Positions 52,104-60,885 of a DNA stretch of 64,000 nucleotides are shown here, piece after piece. Under the pieces are notes generated by a model. It worked only from the letters and a program-made list of their open reading frames with translations. It was not told the origin of the DNA and ran no database searches. Numbering within the stretch: the stretch's first letter is position 1; each line of letters starts with the position of its first letter. This stretch comes from UBA1479 sp040216635 (lineage in GTDB: Bacteria > Pseudomonadota > Alphaproteobacteria > Rhodospirillales > Casp-alpha2): assembly GCA_040216635.1 (NCBI GenBank), contig JAVJOU010000003.1, positions 124,001 to 188,000 on the forward strand, given 5' to 3'. The position numbers and the translations under genes are program-made.

Positions 52104-54974
52104 ATGCTCACCAAGAAGAGCAACGGGGTTGCGAATGGCCCCCGTTTGAAGCAGGCGTTGGCCGGTGTGGTCGGTGGGTCCATGGACCGCCGCACATTCC
52201 TGAAGCGATCAGGAATCACCGCCGGGGGCGCTGCGCTTCTTTCTGCTGCTCCGCTCGGTTTGGCCAAGCAGGCCAAGGCGGCGACCGCAGCGGCAAAAGG
52301 CATGACGCAAGTCAAGTCTGTGTGTACGCACTGCTCCGTCGGCTGCACCGTGATCGCGGAAGTCGACAAGGGCGTGTGGGTCGGCCAGGAGCCGGGCTTC
52401 GACAGCCCGCTGAACCTGGGTTCCCACTGCGCCAAAGGTGCATCTGTCCGTGAACACGCCCACAGCGATCGTCGGTTGAAATACCCGATGAAGCTCGAAG
52501 GCGGTAAGTGGAAGCGCCTTTCCTGGGACGCAGCCATCAACGAAATCGGCGACAAAATGCTCGACATCCGCAAGACGTCGGGTCCCGATTCCGTGTACTG
52601 GCTCGGTTCCGCCAAATTCAATAACGAGCAGTCCTACCTGTTCCGGAAGTTCTATGCCTTCTGGGGTTCGAACAACGGTGACCACCAGGCCCGTATCTGT
52701 CACTCGACCACGGTCGCGGGTGTTGCCAACACCTGGGGCTACGGCGCCATGACGAACTCCTACAACGATATGCATAATTCCAAGGCCATGTTCTTCATCG
52801 GCTCCAACGCCGCTGAAGCACACCCGGTCGCGATGCAGCATATCCTGAAGGCCAAAGAGCAGAACAACGCTGAACTCATCGTCTGCGACCCGCGCTTCTC
52901 GCGCACGGCCGCACATGCCGATGAATACGTGCGGTTCCGCCCGGGTACGGACGTCGCCCTCATCTGGGGCATCCTGTGGCACGTGTTTGAAAACAATTGG
53001 GAAGACAAGACCTATATCAAACAACGCGTCTACGGCATGGACGAAATCCGCGCTGAAGTGAAGAAGTGGGACCCGGCCGAAGCCGAACGGGTGACCGGTG
53101 TTCCGGGCTCGCAACTCAAGCGGGTTGCCCGGACCATGGCCAATAACCGTCCCGGCACCATCGTGTGGTGCATGGGCGGCACGCAGCACCACAACGGCAA
53201 CAACAACACACGTGCTTACTGTGTGTTGCAGCTGGCCCTCGGCAACGTGGGTAAGGCTGGTGGCGGCGCCAACATCTTCCGCGGCCACGACAACGTTCAG
53301 GGTGCCACCGACTTCTGCATTCTGTCGCACTCGCTTCCGGGCTACTACGGCCTGAAAACGGGTTCGTGGAAGCATTGGGCCCGTGTTTGGGATGTCGATT
53401 ACGACTACCTCCTGAAGCGCTTCGCCTCGAAGAAGCTGATGGAAGGCAAAGGCATTCCGGTGTCGCGCTGGATCGACGGTGTTCTCGAAGACAAGAAGAA
53501 CATGGATCAGCCGGATAACCTCCGGGCCATGGTTCTGTGGGGTCACGCCGTGAACTCGCAGACGCGTCTTCCGGAAATGAAGAAGGCGATGGAAAAGCTG
53601 GATCTGATGGTCGTCATCGATCCGGTCCCGACGTTTGCCTCCGTCATTCCCGACCGCAAGGACGGCGTTTATGTCCTGCCGGCCTCGACGCAGTTCGAAA
53701 CCTATGGTTCCGTGACGGCGTCCAACCGGTCTCTGCAGTGGCGTGAAAAGGTAGTCGATCCGGTCTTCGAATCACTGCCTGATCAGACCATCATGTACAA
53801 GTTCGCCAAGAAGCTCGGCTTCGCCGACCAGATGTTCAAGAACATCAAGGTCACGAATGACGAGCCCTCGATTGAAGACACCACGCGTGAATTCAATGGC
53901 GGTATGTGGACCATCGGCTACACCGGCCAGTCGCCGGAACGTCTGCGGGCCCACATGGCGAACCAGGCAACCTTCGACAAGACCTCGTTGAAAGCCATCG
54001 GCGGCCCCGTCTCCGGTGATTACTACGGTCTGCCATGGCCTTGCTGGGGTACGCCCGAACTGAAACATCCGGGCACGCCGATCCTGTATGACACCCACAA
54101 GCCGGTCGCCGAAGGCGGTCTCAACTTCCGTGCGCGTTTCGGCGTCGAGCGGAATGGTGTCAACCTTCTGGCCGAAGGTTCCTACTCCGTCGGCTCGGAA
54201 ATCAAGGACGGCTATCCCGAATTCAGCATGGCCGTGCTGAAGAAGCTTGGTTGGGACTCCGATTTGACCGCCGCGGAACGCAAGGTCATTGAAGGAATTG
54301 CTGGTGACAAGACCAACTGGAAAACCGACCTTTCGGGCGGTATCCAGCGTGTCGCCATCAAGCACGGTTGTGCTCCCTTCGGTAACGCCAAGGCGCGTGC
54401 CGTGGTGTGGACGTTCCCGGATCCGGTGCCGTTGCATCGCGAACCGCTCTACACCGCCCGGCGCGATCTTCTGCCCAAGTACAAAACGTACACGGACCGG
54501 AAGATGTACCGTTTACCGACCATGTATGAGTCCATCCAAAAACAGGACTTCTCTGAGAAGTTCCCGACCATCCTCACTTCCGGTCGTCTCGTGGAATACG
54601 AAGGCGGTGGTGACGAAAGCCGCGCCAACAAGTGGCTTGCTGAACTGCAGCAGGACATGTTCTGCGAAATCAATACGGTCGATGCCAATAATGCGGGCAT
54701 CAGGGATGGTCAGCAGATGTGGGTGTACTCGCCGGAAGGCGGCAAAGTGAAGGTCAAAGCCCTGGTCACCGAGCGTGTGGCTCCGGGTGTTGCCTTCATG
54801 CCGTTCCACTTCGGTGGTCACTGGCAGGGCGAAAGCCTGCGCCACAAGTATCCTGACGGGGCCGATCCTTATGTGTTGGGCGAAGCGTCCAACATGTGCG
54901 GCACCTACGGGTATGACATCGTGACCAACATGCAAGAGACCAAGGTCACCTTGTGCCGAATCGAAACGGCCTAG
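52104..54974 (+). CDS. fdhA: Periplasmic formate dehydrogenase catalytic subunit, Cys type
   Basis: A 956-residue molybdopterin enzyme that oxidises formate to CO2. It has a Tat signal (MDRRTFLKRSG, residues 27 to 37) after a 26-residue extension, so it is exported folded. The [4Fe-4S] cluster is CTHCSVGC (residues 74 to 81) with a fourth Cys at 109. The active site is ARICHSTTVAG, with Cys 199 where the E. coli FdnG enzyme has selenocysteine, followed by the conserved His 200. There is no in-frame UGA, so no Sec. Codons are strongly biased towards C- and G-ending ones plus GGT/CGT, suggesting high expression. It is followed by fdhB after 17 bases. Confidence 0.95.
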   Translation: MLTKKSNGVANGPRLKQALAGVVGGSMDRRTFLKRSGITAGGAALLSAAPLGLAKQAKAATAAAKGMTQVKSVCTHCSVGCTVIAEVDKGVWVGQEPGFDSPLNLGSHCAKGASVREHAHSDRRLKYPMKLEGGKWKRLSWDAAINEIGDKMLDIRKTSGPDSVYWLGSAKFNNEQSYLFRKFYAFWGSNNGDHQARICHSTTVAGVANTWGYGAMTNSYNDMHNSKAMFFIGSNAAEAHPVAMQHILKAKEQNNAELIVCDPRFSRTAAHADEYVRFRPGTDVALIWGILWHVFENNWEDKTYIKQRVYGMDEIRAEVKKWDPAEAERVTGVPGSQLKRVARTMANNRPGTIVWCMGGTQHHNGNNNTRAYCVLQLALGNVGKAGGGANIFRGHDNVQGATDFCILSHSLPGYYGLKTGSWKHWARVWDVDYDYLLKRFASKKLMEGKGIPVSRWIDGVLEDKKNMDQPDNLRAMVLWGHAVNSQTRLPEMKKAMEKLDLMVVIDPVPTFASVIPDRKDGVYVLPASTQFETYGSVTASNRSLQWREKVVDPVFESLPDQTIMYKFAKKLGFADQMFKNIKVTNDEPSIEDTTREFNGGMWTIGYTGQSPERLRAHMANQATFDKTSLKAIGGPVSGDYYGLPWPCWGTPELKHPGTPILYDTHKPVAEGGLNFRARFGVERNGVNLLAEGSYSVGSEIKDGYPEFSMAVLKKLGWDSDLTAAERKVIEGIAGDKTNWKTDLSGGIQRVAIKHGCAPFGNAKARAVVWTFPDPVPLHREPLYTARRDLLPKYKTYTDRKMYRLPTMYESIQKQDFSEKFPTILTSGRLVEYEGGGDESRANKWLAELQQDMFCEINTVDANNAGIRDGQQMWVYSPEGGKVKVKALVTERVAPGVAFMPFHFGGHWQGESLRHKYPDGADPYVLGEASNMCGTYGYDIVTNMQETKVTLCRIETA

Positions 54975-54991
54975 GTTAGGGAGACGTTAAA

Positions 54992-55588
54992 ATGGCAAGA
55001 ATGAAGTTCCTTGTTGATGCCGAGCGCTGCATTGAATGCAACGCGTGCGTCACCGCGTGCAAAAACGAGCACGAGGTGCCGTGGGGTATCAACCGCCGCC
55101 GCGTCGTCACTATCCGTGACGGCCAGCCCGGCGAACGGTCCATGTCGGTGGCCTGCATGCACTGCTCCGACGCGCCGTGTATCGCGGTTTGCCCAGTGGA
55201 TACGATCTATCAAACCGAGGAAGGTGTGGTCCTGCACTCCAAGGATCTTTGTATCGGTTGCGGTTACTGTTTCTTCGCGTGCCCGTTCGGGGCACCTCAG
55301 TTTCCGCAGGCGGGCAACTACGGCAGCCGGGGCAAGATGGACAAGTGCACCTTCTGCGCCGGTGGCCCGGAAGAAGACATGTCCTCCGCCGAGTTCCAGA
55401 AGTACGGCCGTAACCGCCTTGCGGAAGGCAAGTTGCCGCTGTGCGCCGAAATGTGCTCGACCAAGGCTCTCTTGGGCGGCGACGGCGACATGGTGTCCAA
55501 CATCTACCGCGAGCGTGTCGTGGCCCGTGGCTTCGGGTCCGGCGCTTGGGGCTGGGGCACCGCCTATCAGCTGAAGGCGGGCTCTTAA
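54992..55588 (+). CDS. fdhB: Formate dehydrogenase iron-sulfur subunit
   Basis: A 198-residue ferredoxin-like subunit with four [4Fe-4S] Cys sets: CIECNACVTACKNEH, CMHCSDAPCIAVCP, CIGCGYCFFACP and CTFC plus CAEMC. It takes electrons from FdhA and passes them to FdhC. Unlike E. coli FdnH it has no C-terminal membrane helix. GGGAGA precedes the ATG. It has no Tat signal of its own, so it is probably exported with FdhA. Confidence 0.95.
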   Translation: MARMKFLVDAERCIECNACVTACKNEHEVPWGINRRRVVTIRDGQPGERSMSVACMHCSDAPCIAVCPVDTIYQTEEGVVLHSKDLCIGCGYCFFACPFGAPQFPQAGNYGSRGKMDKCTFCAGGPEEDMSSAEFQKYGRNRLAEGKLPLCAEMCSTKALLGGDGDMVSNIYRERVVARGFGSGAWGWGTAYQLKAGS

Positions 55589-55610
55589 GGCCCATCCGGT
55601 AGCCTAATCT

Positions 55611-55653
55611 GGGAGGGGTGCCTCACCGCAACATGCGGAGGGGCACCCCTTCC
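55611..55653 (+). other. Strong intercistronic hairpin between fdhB and the lipoprotein gene
   Basis: GGGAGGGGTGCC (55611 to 55622) pairs with GGCACCCCTTCC (55642 to 55653) over 12 bp with one G-U, and CCGC/GCGG form an inner 4-bp stem. There is no U-run, so it is more like a barrier to mRNA decay or a processing site than a terminator, and could make fdhAB outnumber the membrane subunit. Confidence 0.5.
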
Positions 55654-55691
55654 GGCTACTGGTCCTGACGGGGTGTGATAAGGAAATCAAT

Positions 55692-56009
55692 ATGACCAGA
55701 AAGCGCATTCTAAATGCTCGCGCGGTGAAGTCTTTGGGAGTGGTCGCCATTGCCGCGATCGCACTTACGGCGTGCCGTGGGGAAGAACAAGGCCGGATGA
55801 TCAGGTACGAGCCCGGCGTCTATAAGGGCAAGCCCGATACGGAATTAAGTGCCGCGCAGCTCGAGGAACTCCGCAACCGCACTCGGAATCAAGTTGGTGT
55901 GTCGGCGGCCGGCTTTGCCGGCGGTGCCGCGCCTAAGGCTTCCGAAGCCGACGTGCGGCCACCGGGGGAACTGAATGAGCGTGCCCTCAAGCAAAGCGGT
56001 GCGAAATAG
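55692..56009 (+). CDS. Lipoprotein in the formate dehydrogenase operon
   Basis: A 105-residue predicted lipoprotein: N-terminal basic part, hydrophobic stretch and lipobox (ALTAC, Cys 28), then RGEEQGRMIRYEPGVYKGKPD and a Q/A/G-rich tail. Its place between fdhB and fdhC suggests a link with the complex at the membrane, by inference only. AAGGAAA precedes the ATG. No family is recognised. Confidence 0.75.
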   Translation: MTRKRILNARAVKSLGVVAIAAIALTACRGEEQGRMIRYEPGVYKGKPDTELSAAQLEELRNRTRNQVGVSAAGFAGGAAPKASEADVRPPGELNERALKQSGAK

Positions 56010-56057
56010 GACCGGCGCATATGCTGGTTCACAAACGATATGACGGGGAATTGTGAC

Positions 56058-57164
56058 ATGACCTGGTCGAATATTCGAAAACTGGCGGGGGTTTTGGTTC
56101 TCGCTCTTGTAATGGCCTACGGCAGTGCGGCGGTCCTGACCGGCTCGCCCACGCTTGATGTGACCCAGGCCGAAGCGCAGACCGGCGGGCAGATACCCGG
56201 CAGTTCACGCGGTTCGGACTCGACCTCCAAGATGTGGGGACAAATTCGCGCCGGCCTGTGCGGCAACGTATCCATACCCGATGCCAAAGCCGGCTGCATG
56301 ATCAATTCCGACGGTGATTTCTGGCGGGCTGCCAAGAACGGCCCGCTCAGCCAATTCGGCGGCATCTTTCTGCTGATCTCCATCGTCGGTGTCGCGGCTT
56401 TCTATCTGATCCGCGGCAAGATCAAGATCGAACACGGACCCGATCCGCAAGGCCGCACGATCGAACGCTTCAACGCGTTGGAACGGGCGACGCATTGGCT
56501 GACGGCCTCCAGCTTCATCGTGTTGGCGCTGACGGGACTTAACGTCAGTTACGGACGTTATGTGTTGAAGCCGATTTTGGGGCCCGAGGCCTTCGGGACG
56601 CTGACCTATTACGGCAAACTGGCGCACGGCTATATCGCTTTCGCGTTCATTCTTGGGATCGTCGTGATGTTCCTGCTTTGGGTGCGTCATAACATTCCGG
56701 GCTGGCGCGATGTGAAATGGCTTGCGGTCGGCGGCGGCTTGTTCTCCAAGGGGGTTCATCCCGAGGCACCGCGTTTCAACGCGGGCCAGAAGATCGTGTT
56801 CTGGCTGGTCATTCTCGGCGGCGCGTCTCTGACGCTGTCGGGCTTGGCCTTGATGTTCCCTGGCGATGTTTCGCCCTGGGCCGGTACGTTCGCGCTGTTG
56901 AACATCTTCGGCACGAACCTGCCGACCGAGTTATCAACCCTGCAGGAAACGCAGCTTTCCGTGCTGTGGCATTCCCTGGTGGCTCTGGTCATGATCGGCG
57001 CCATCATCGGCCATATCTATATCGGCTCGCTCGGTATGGAAGGGGCGATCGATGCCGTCGGCTCGGGCCAGGTTGACCTCAATTGGGCCAAGGAGCACCA
57101 TTCTCTTTGGGTCGAAGAGGAAATGGCCAAAGGTGAGGGGGCCAGCACCCAACCTGCGGAATAA
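56058..57164 (+). CDS. fdhC: Formate dehydrogenase cytochrome b subunit
   Basis: About 368 residues. The C-terminal 250 form a four-helix di-haem cytochrome b of the FdnI/FdhC type with ligand candidates H146 (RATHWLTA), H190 (KLAHGYIAF), H305 (LWHSLVAL) and H319 (IGHIYIG); it passes electrons to quinone. The first 100 residues are an extension with a signal-like helix and two Cys (C68, C80) that should lie in the periplasm, longer than in E. coli FdnI. I take ATG at 56058 because GGGGA lies 8 bases upstream; the in-frame ATG at 56040 has no site. Confidence 0.92.
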   Translation: MTWSNIRKLAGVLVLALVMAYGSAAVLTGSPTLDVTQAEAQTGGQIPGSSRGSDSTSKMWGQIRAGLCGNVSIPDAKAGCMINSDGDFWRAAKNGPLSQFGGIFLLISIVGVAAFYLIRGKIKIEHGPDPQGRTIERFNALERATHWLTASSFIVLALTGLNVSYGRYVLKPILGPEAFGTLTYYGKLAHGYIAFAFILGIVVMFLLWVRHNIPGWRDVKWLAVGGGLFSKGVHPEAPRFNAGQKIVFWLVILGGASLTLSGLALMFPGDVSPWAGTFALLNIFGTNLPTELSTLQETQLSVLWHSLVALVMIGAIIGHIYIGSLGMEGAIDAVGSGQVDLNWAKEHHSLWVEEEMAKGEGASTQPAE

Positions 57165-57202
57165 GGCAATCCCGGCACAGGCCGGGGGTGCTTAGAAGCA
57201 TT

Positions 57203-57233
57203 AAGGGCGGTCCTTAAAGGGGCCGCCCTTTTT
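57203..57233 (+). terminator. Intrinsic terminator of the formate dehydrogenase operon
   Basis: AAGGGCGG pairs with CCGCCCTT over a 12-base loop, followed by TTTTT, 38 bases after the fdhC stop. A textbook form, so it is very likely functional. Confidence 0.85.
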
Positions 57234-57285
57234 CGTGGCGATGTTGCGCGATGACGCTGCCAAGTTAGGGGGGCGGACAAAATAA

Positions 57286-57314
57286 AACCGGCGGGGGCCA
57301 TGCCGCCGCCGGTT
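57286..57314 (-). terminator. Intrinsic terminator of the 42-residue gene
   Basis: AACCGGCGG pairs with CCGCCGGTT, with TTTTATT following on the minus strand. It lies 24 bases past the stop of the small gene. Confidence 0.75.
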
Positions 57315-57337
57315 AGATCTCTCGGTTGTCGCCGAAG

Positions 57338-57466
57338 CTAGTTATGCAGGCGAACATTGCCCGTCGAATACTTGTCGCTCGCGCTCGTATTCGCTGCGTT
57401 CAACGCGAACCCGGCGATGACGGCAATGATCACGGCGGCGATGGTACCGGTCCAGAACGACTTCAT
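57338..57466 (-). CDS. 42-residue small membrane or secreted protein
   Basis: A short gene: MKSFWTGTIAAVIIAVIAGFALNAANTSASDK and a tail ending GNVRLHN (quoted in pieces: GTIAAVIIAVIAGFALNAA). One membrane helix or uncleaved signal is followed by a polar tail. AGGGGTGG precedes the ATG at 57466, and a strong terminator follows. Similar tiny proteins with a NxSxxxKYSTxNVRL tail occur in other alphaproteobacteria by my recollection. Function unknown. Confidence 0.7.
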   Translation of the reverse strand: MKSFWTGTIAAVIIAVIAGFALNAANTSASDKYSTGNVRLHN

Positions 57467-57674
57467 GTTTCCACCCCTTTTTTCATAACGCCGACGATGT
57501 GCCGTCGGCAGCAATTAGGTGCCTGTATTTTAGTGAATTTTCGCGCCGTTTCAACTCGCGCTTGGGGAGATTCCAAAACCGCAAACAAACAATGAGGACG
57601 CCCTCTCGGGCATGACAGACGCGCGGCCAAGGGTTATGCTGACCCCGTCAGCTGATAATCCATAAGGGGGTAAC

Positions 57675-58034
57675 ATGTCCGACAACAGCGGAGACGACGC
57701 GCAAGCGGCCTCGCAGGCTTTCGTGAAGCATCTTGAGGATTCGGGCTTCTTCAACCAGATCAAGGATCTGGAAGGAAATCTGACGAGTATTGCCGAGGAA
57801 CTGCAAAGCTTCGGACAGGCGACCCAGGCGCGCATGGAGGAATCGGAAAACCTTGCCGCGCACATTCTGGCGATCGAATCGATTCTCGCGGTTTTGCTGA
57901 AATCGTCGGGCGTGACCCTGGATGACGTCAAGACCGAGGTCAAAGACCGCACGGCGGCCATTTCCGGCGTCGAGGACGGCAGCCCCTCCGTCCACGCCAT
58001 TGCCGAAGACATCGTCAAGCGCGGCGAGACCTAA
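57675..58034 (+). CDS. Small coiled-coil protein of unknown function
   Basis: 119 residues, acidic and helical: heptad-like stretches (LEGNLTSIAEELQSFGQATQ, MEESENLAAHILAIESILAVLL) form a likely coiled coil; no signal peptide. AAGGGGG precedes the ATG. It has no recognised family and is convergent with the NAD-formate dehydrogenase operon. Confidence 0.65.
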   Translation: MSDNSGDDAQAASQAFVKHLEDSGFFNQIKDLEGNLTSIAEELQSFGQATQARMEESENLAAHILAIESILAVLLKSSGVTLDDVKTEVKDRTAAISGVEDGSPSVHAIAEDIVKRGET

Positions 58035-58044
58035 GCGCAAGGCC

Positions 58045-58072
58045 CAAAAAAGAGGGGGCGTTTCCGCCCCCT
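58045..58072 (-). terminator. Intrinsic terminator of the NAD-linked formate dehydrogenase operon
   Basis: On the minus strand AGGGGGCG pairs with CGCCCCCT across a GAAA loop (8 bp) and is followed by CTTTTTT, 23 bases past the gene stop. It may also act weakly on the plus strand. Confidence 0.85.
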
Positions 58073-58095
58073 GCTTCTTGCAAATCTGTGTTTGA

Positions 58096-60885
58096 TTACT
58101 CGGCCGCTGCCTGAGCGTCCGGCACTTTTTCGATGCGCGCCGCGCAGAACTTGAATTCGGGAATTTTTCCGACCGGATCCAACTGCGGGTTGGTCAGAAT
58201 ATTGGCGGCCGCTTCGTGATAGCAGAACGGAATGAAGATCATGCCGTCGGCCACATCGCGGTCGGCGCGGACCTTCAGTTCGATCTCGCCGCGCCGGGTT
58301 TCCACCTTCACCCGGTCGCCGGGTGCCAGCCCCTTTTCACCCATGGTGTAGGGATTGATGCTGACCACGGGTTCCGGCTCCAACAGGTCCAACACCGTGG
58401 CCCGGCGGGTCATGGCGCCCGTATGCCAATGCTCCAGCACGCGGCCGGTGGTCAGGACCAGCGGGAATTCGTCATCGGGCAGTTCGTCCGGCGGGATCAG
58501 GTTAGCGGGCACCAGCTTGGCCCGGCCCGACGCGGTCGGGAAGCCTTCGCCGAAGATGATGTTCTCGCCCGGGCTGTCTTCCGACTTGCAGGGATAGATG
58601 ATGCTGTCTTCGTTCTCCAGGCGCTCCCAGGTGATGTTGTCGAGCGAGCGCATGGTTTTCTTCATCTCGTTGAACACGTCCTTGGGGCCCGTGTAGGTCC
58701 AGTTCAGGCCCAGGCGGTTGGCGATTTCCTGAATGATCCACCAATCCTGTTTTACGTCGCCGGGCATGTCGACCACGGGGCGCGCCATCTGAACCTGGCG
58801 GTTGGTGTTGGAAAACGTTCCGGCCTTTTCAGGGAAGGCGGATGCCGGCAGCACCACATCGGCATGGAAGCAGGTTTCCGTGAAGAAGATGTCCTGGACC
58901 ACAAGGTGTTCCAGCTTGGCCAGGGCCTCGCGAGCGTGGCGGGCATCCGGGTCCGACATGGCCGGATTTTCACCCATTACGTACATAGCCTTGATCTCGT
59001 CGGCCAGGATGGCATGGATGATCTCGACCACGGTCAGGCCCCGCTCGCGGGGCAGGTCGACGCCCCATAGGTCTTCGTAGATACCGCGGATGTCGTCGGC
59101 TTCCACGGATTTGTAATCGGGATAGACCATGGGAATCAGGCCGGCGTCGGACGCCCCCTGCACGTTGTTCTGGCCACGCAGGGGATGCAGGCCTGTGCCG
59201 GGACGGCCGATCTGGCCGGTGATCATGGAAAGGGCGATCAGGCAGCGCGAGTTGTCCGTGCCGTGGACATGCTGGCTGATGCCCATACCCCAGAAGATGA
59301 TGGACCGTTCGGCGGTTGCGAAATCGCGGGCCACTTCGCGGATGACCTCGGCCTTGATGCCGCAGACGGCTTCCATGGCTTCGGGTGAGAATTTCTTGGA
59401 ATTCTCCTTCAGTTCCTCGAAGCCTTCTGTATTGGCTTGAATGTATTGAATGTCCGTCAGGCCTTCTTCGATGATCACGTTGATCATCGCGTTCAGAAGG
59501 GCCACGTCCTGGCCGGCCTTGAACTGCAGATGGCGGGTCGCGTGGCGGGACAAGTCCTGGCCCCGGGGGTCCATGATGTACAGCCGGGCCCCGCGCTTGG
59601 CCGCGTTCTTCAGATAGGTTGCGGCAACCGGGTGGTTCTGTGTGGGCCGCGCACCGATCACGATGATGACGTCCGAATCCTTCGCATCGTTGAACGATGC
59701 GGTTACGGCACCGGAATTCATGCCTTCCATCAGGGCCGCCACCGAAGATGCGTGGCACAGCCGCGTGCAGTGATCGACGTTGTTGGTGCGGAAGCCTTGG
59801 CGAACCAGCTTCTGCACCATATAGGCTTCTTCGTTCGACCCTTTGGCGGAGCCGAAGCCCGCCATGGCGGAAGGCCCGTCGCTATCCAGCACCTTTTTCA
59901 GCCCAGAAGCCGCAAGGTCGAGCGCTTCTTCCCAGCTTGCTTCCCGGAAATGGGTCAGCGGATTGGCCGGGTCGAGCTTCATATCGCCGTGTTTTTCAAC
60001 GCCGTCCTTGCGGATCAGCGGCTTGGTCAGGCGATGGGGATGGTCGATATAGTCAAAGCCGAAGCGGCCTTTCACGCATAACCGGTTTTCGTTGGCGTAG
60101 CCGTCCTTGCCTTCGACATAGACGATCTTGTTGTCCTTGACGTGGAAAGTGGTCTGGCAGCCGACGCCGCAATAGGGGCACAGGCTGTCGACCGTGCGGT
60201 CGGGCTTGCCGATATGGATTTGTTTTTCATCGACCATGGTCGACGGCATCAAGGCACCCGTCGGGCAGGCCTGCACGCATTCGCCGCAGGCGACGCAGGT
60301 GCTGTCGCCCATGGGATCGTTCATGTCGAACACGATCTGCGAATTGTGGCCGCGGCCCGCCATCCCGATGACGTCGTTGACCTGAACCTCGCGGCAGGCG
60401 CGTACGCAAAGATTGCAATGGATGCAGGCATCCAGGTTGACGGCCATGGCCGTGTGCGAACGATCGGGGGCCGGGCATTGTGCGCGTTCGTCAAAACGGC
60501 TGTCGCCGACGCCGGCCTTGTCGGCCCAATACCAGAACAGGGAATCCGGGTCGTGGGCCTGGCGGCGTTCCGGCTGGTCGGTCATCAACAGTTCCAGGAC
60601 CATGCGCCGGGCCTTGGTCGCCCGTTCGTTGTCCGTGGTGACTTCCATGCCTTCCGTCGGTTCGCGCCGGCAGCTGGGGGCAAGAACGCGCTCGCCCTTG
60701 ATCTCGACCATGCAGGCGCGGCAGTTGGCGTCGGGCCGGTAGCCCTTTTTCGGGCGATGGCACAGATGGGGAATGGTGTTGCCGCCCCGTTTGGCGACAT
60801 CCCAAATGGTTTCACCCGGCTGGGCTTCGGCCGGCTGGCCGTTCAGCGTGAACTTGATTGTTTCGGTCGTTTCCTTGGCGCTCAT
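58096..60885 (-). CDS. fdsA: NAD-dependent formate dehydrogenase catalytic subunit
   Basis: A 929-residue cytoplasmic enzyme of FdsA/FdhF type. The N-terminal [2Fe-2S] set is C42/55/58/72; two [4Fe-4S] sets are C154/157/160/164 and C197/200/203/207; the cluster next to the Mo site is CPYCGVGC (C236, 239, 243) with C270. The active site is TRLCHASSVAAL (Cys 377, His 378). No signal peptide. ATG at 60885 is chosen for its strong site (GGGGAGGA) and 4-base overlap with the upstream gene. The redox clusters lead to the FMN subunit and NAD. Confidence 0.93.
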   Translation of the reverse strand: MSAKETTETIKFTLNGQPAEAQPGETIWDVAKRGGNTIPHLCHRPKKGYRPDANCRACMVEIKGERVLAPSCRREPTEGMEVTTDNERATKARRMVLELLMTDQPERRQAHDPDSLFWYWADKAGVGDSRFDERAQCPAPDRSHTAMAVNLDACIHCNLCVRACREVQVNDVIGMAGRGHNSQIVFDMNDPMGDSTCVACGECVQACPTGALMPSTMVDEKQIHIGKPDRTVDSLCPYCGVGCQTTFHVKDNKIVYVEGKDGYANENRLCVKGRFGFDYIDHPHRLTKPLIRKDGVEKHGDMKLDPANPLTHFREASWEEALDLAASGLKKVLDSDGPSAMAGFGSAKGSNEEAYMVQKLVRQGFRTNNVDHCTRLCHASSVAALMEGMNSGAVTASFNDAKDSDVIIVIGARPTQNHPVAATYLKNAAKRGARLYIMDPRGQDLSRHATRHLQFKAGQDVALLNAMINVIIEEGLTDIQYIQANTEGFEELKENSKKFSPEAMEAVCGIKAEVIREVARDFATAERSIIFWGMGISQHVHGTDNSRCLIALSMITGQIGRPGTGLHPLRGQNNVQGASDAGLIPMVYPDYKSVEADDIRGIYEDLWGVDLPRERGLTVVEIIHAILADEIKAMYVMGENPAMSDPDARHAREALAKLEHLVVQDIFFTETCFHADVVLPASAFPEKAGTFSNTNRQVQMARPVVDMPGDVKQDWWIIQEIANRLGLNWTYTGPKDVFNEMKKTMRSLDNITWERLENEDSIIYPCKSEDSPGENIIFGEGFPTASGRAKLVPANLIPPDELPDDEFPLVLTTGRVLEHWHTGAMTRRATVLDLLEPEPVVSINPYTMGEKGLAPGDRVKVETRRGEIELKVRADRDVADGMIFIPFCYHEAAANILTNPQLDPVGKIPEFKFCAARIEKVPDAQAAAE

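Noticed and set aside
52674..52710. Selenocysteine in FdhA
   Set aside because: The active-site codon is TGC (Cys), and no in-frame TGA or SECIS element is present.
52209..53546. Minus-strand open frame of 445 codons under fdhA
   Set aside because: It is antisense to a well-conserved enzyme, has no ribosome site and gives a low-complexity His/Arg/Val-rich sequence.
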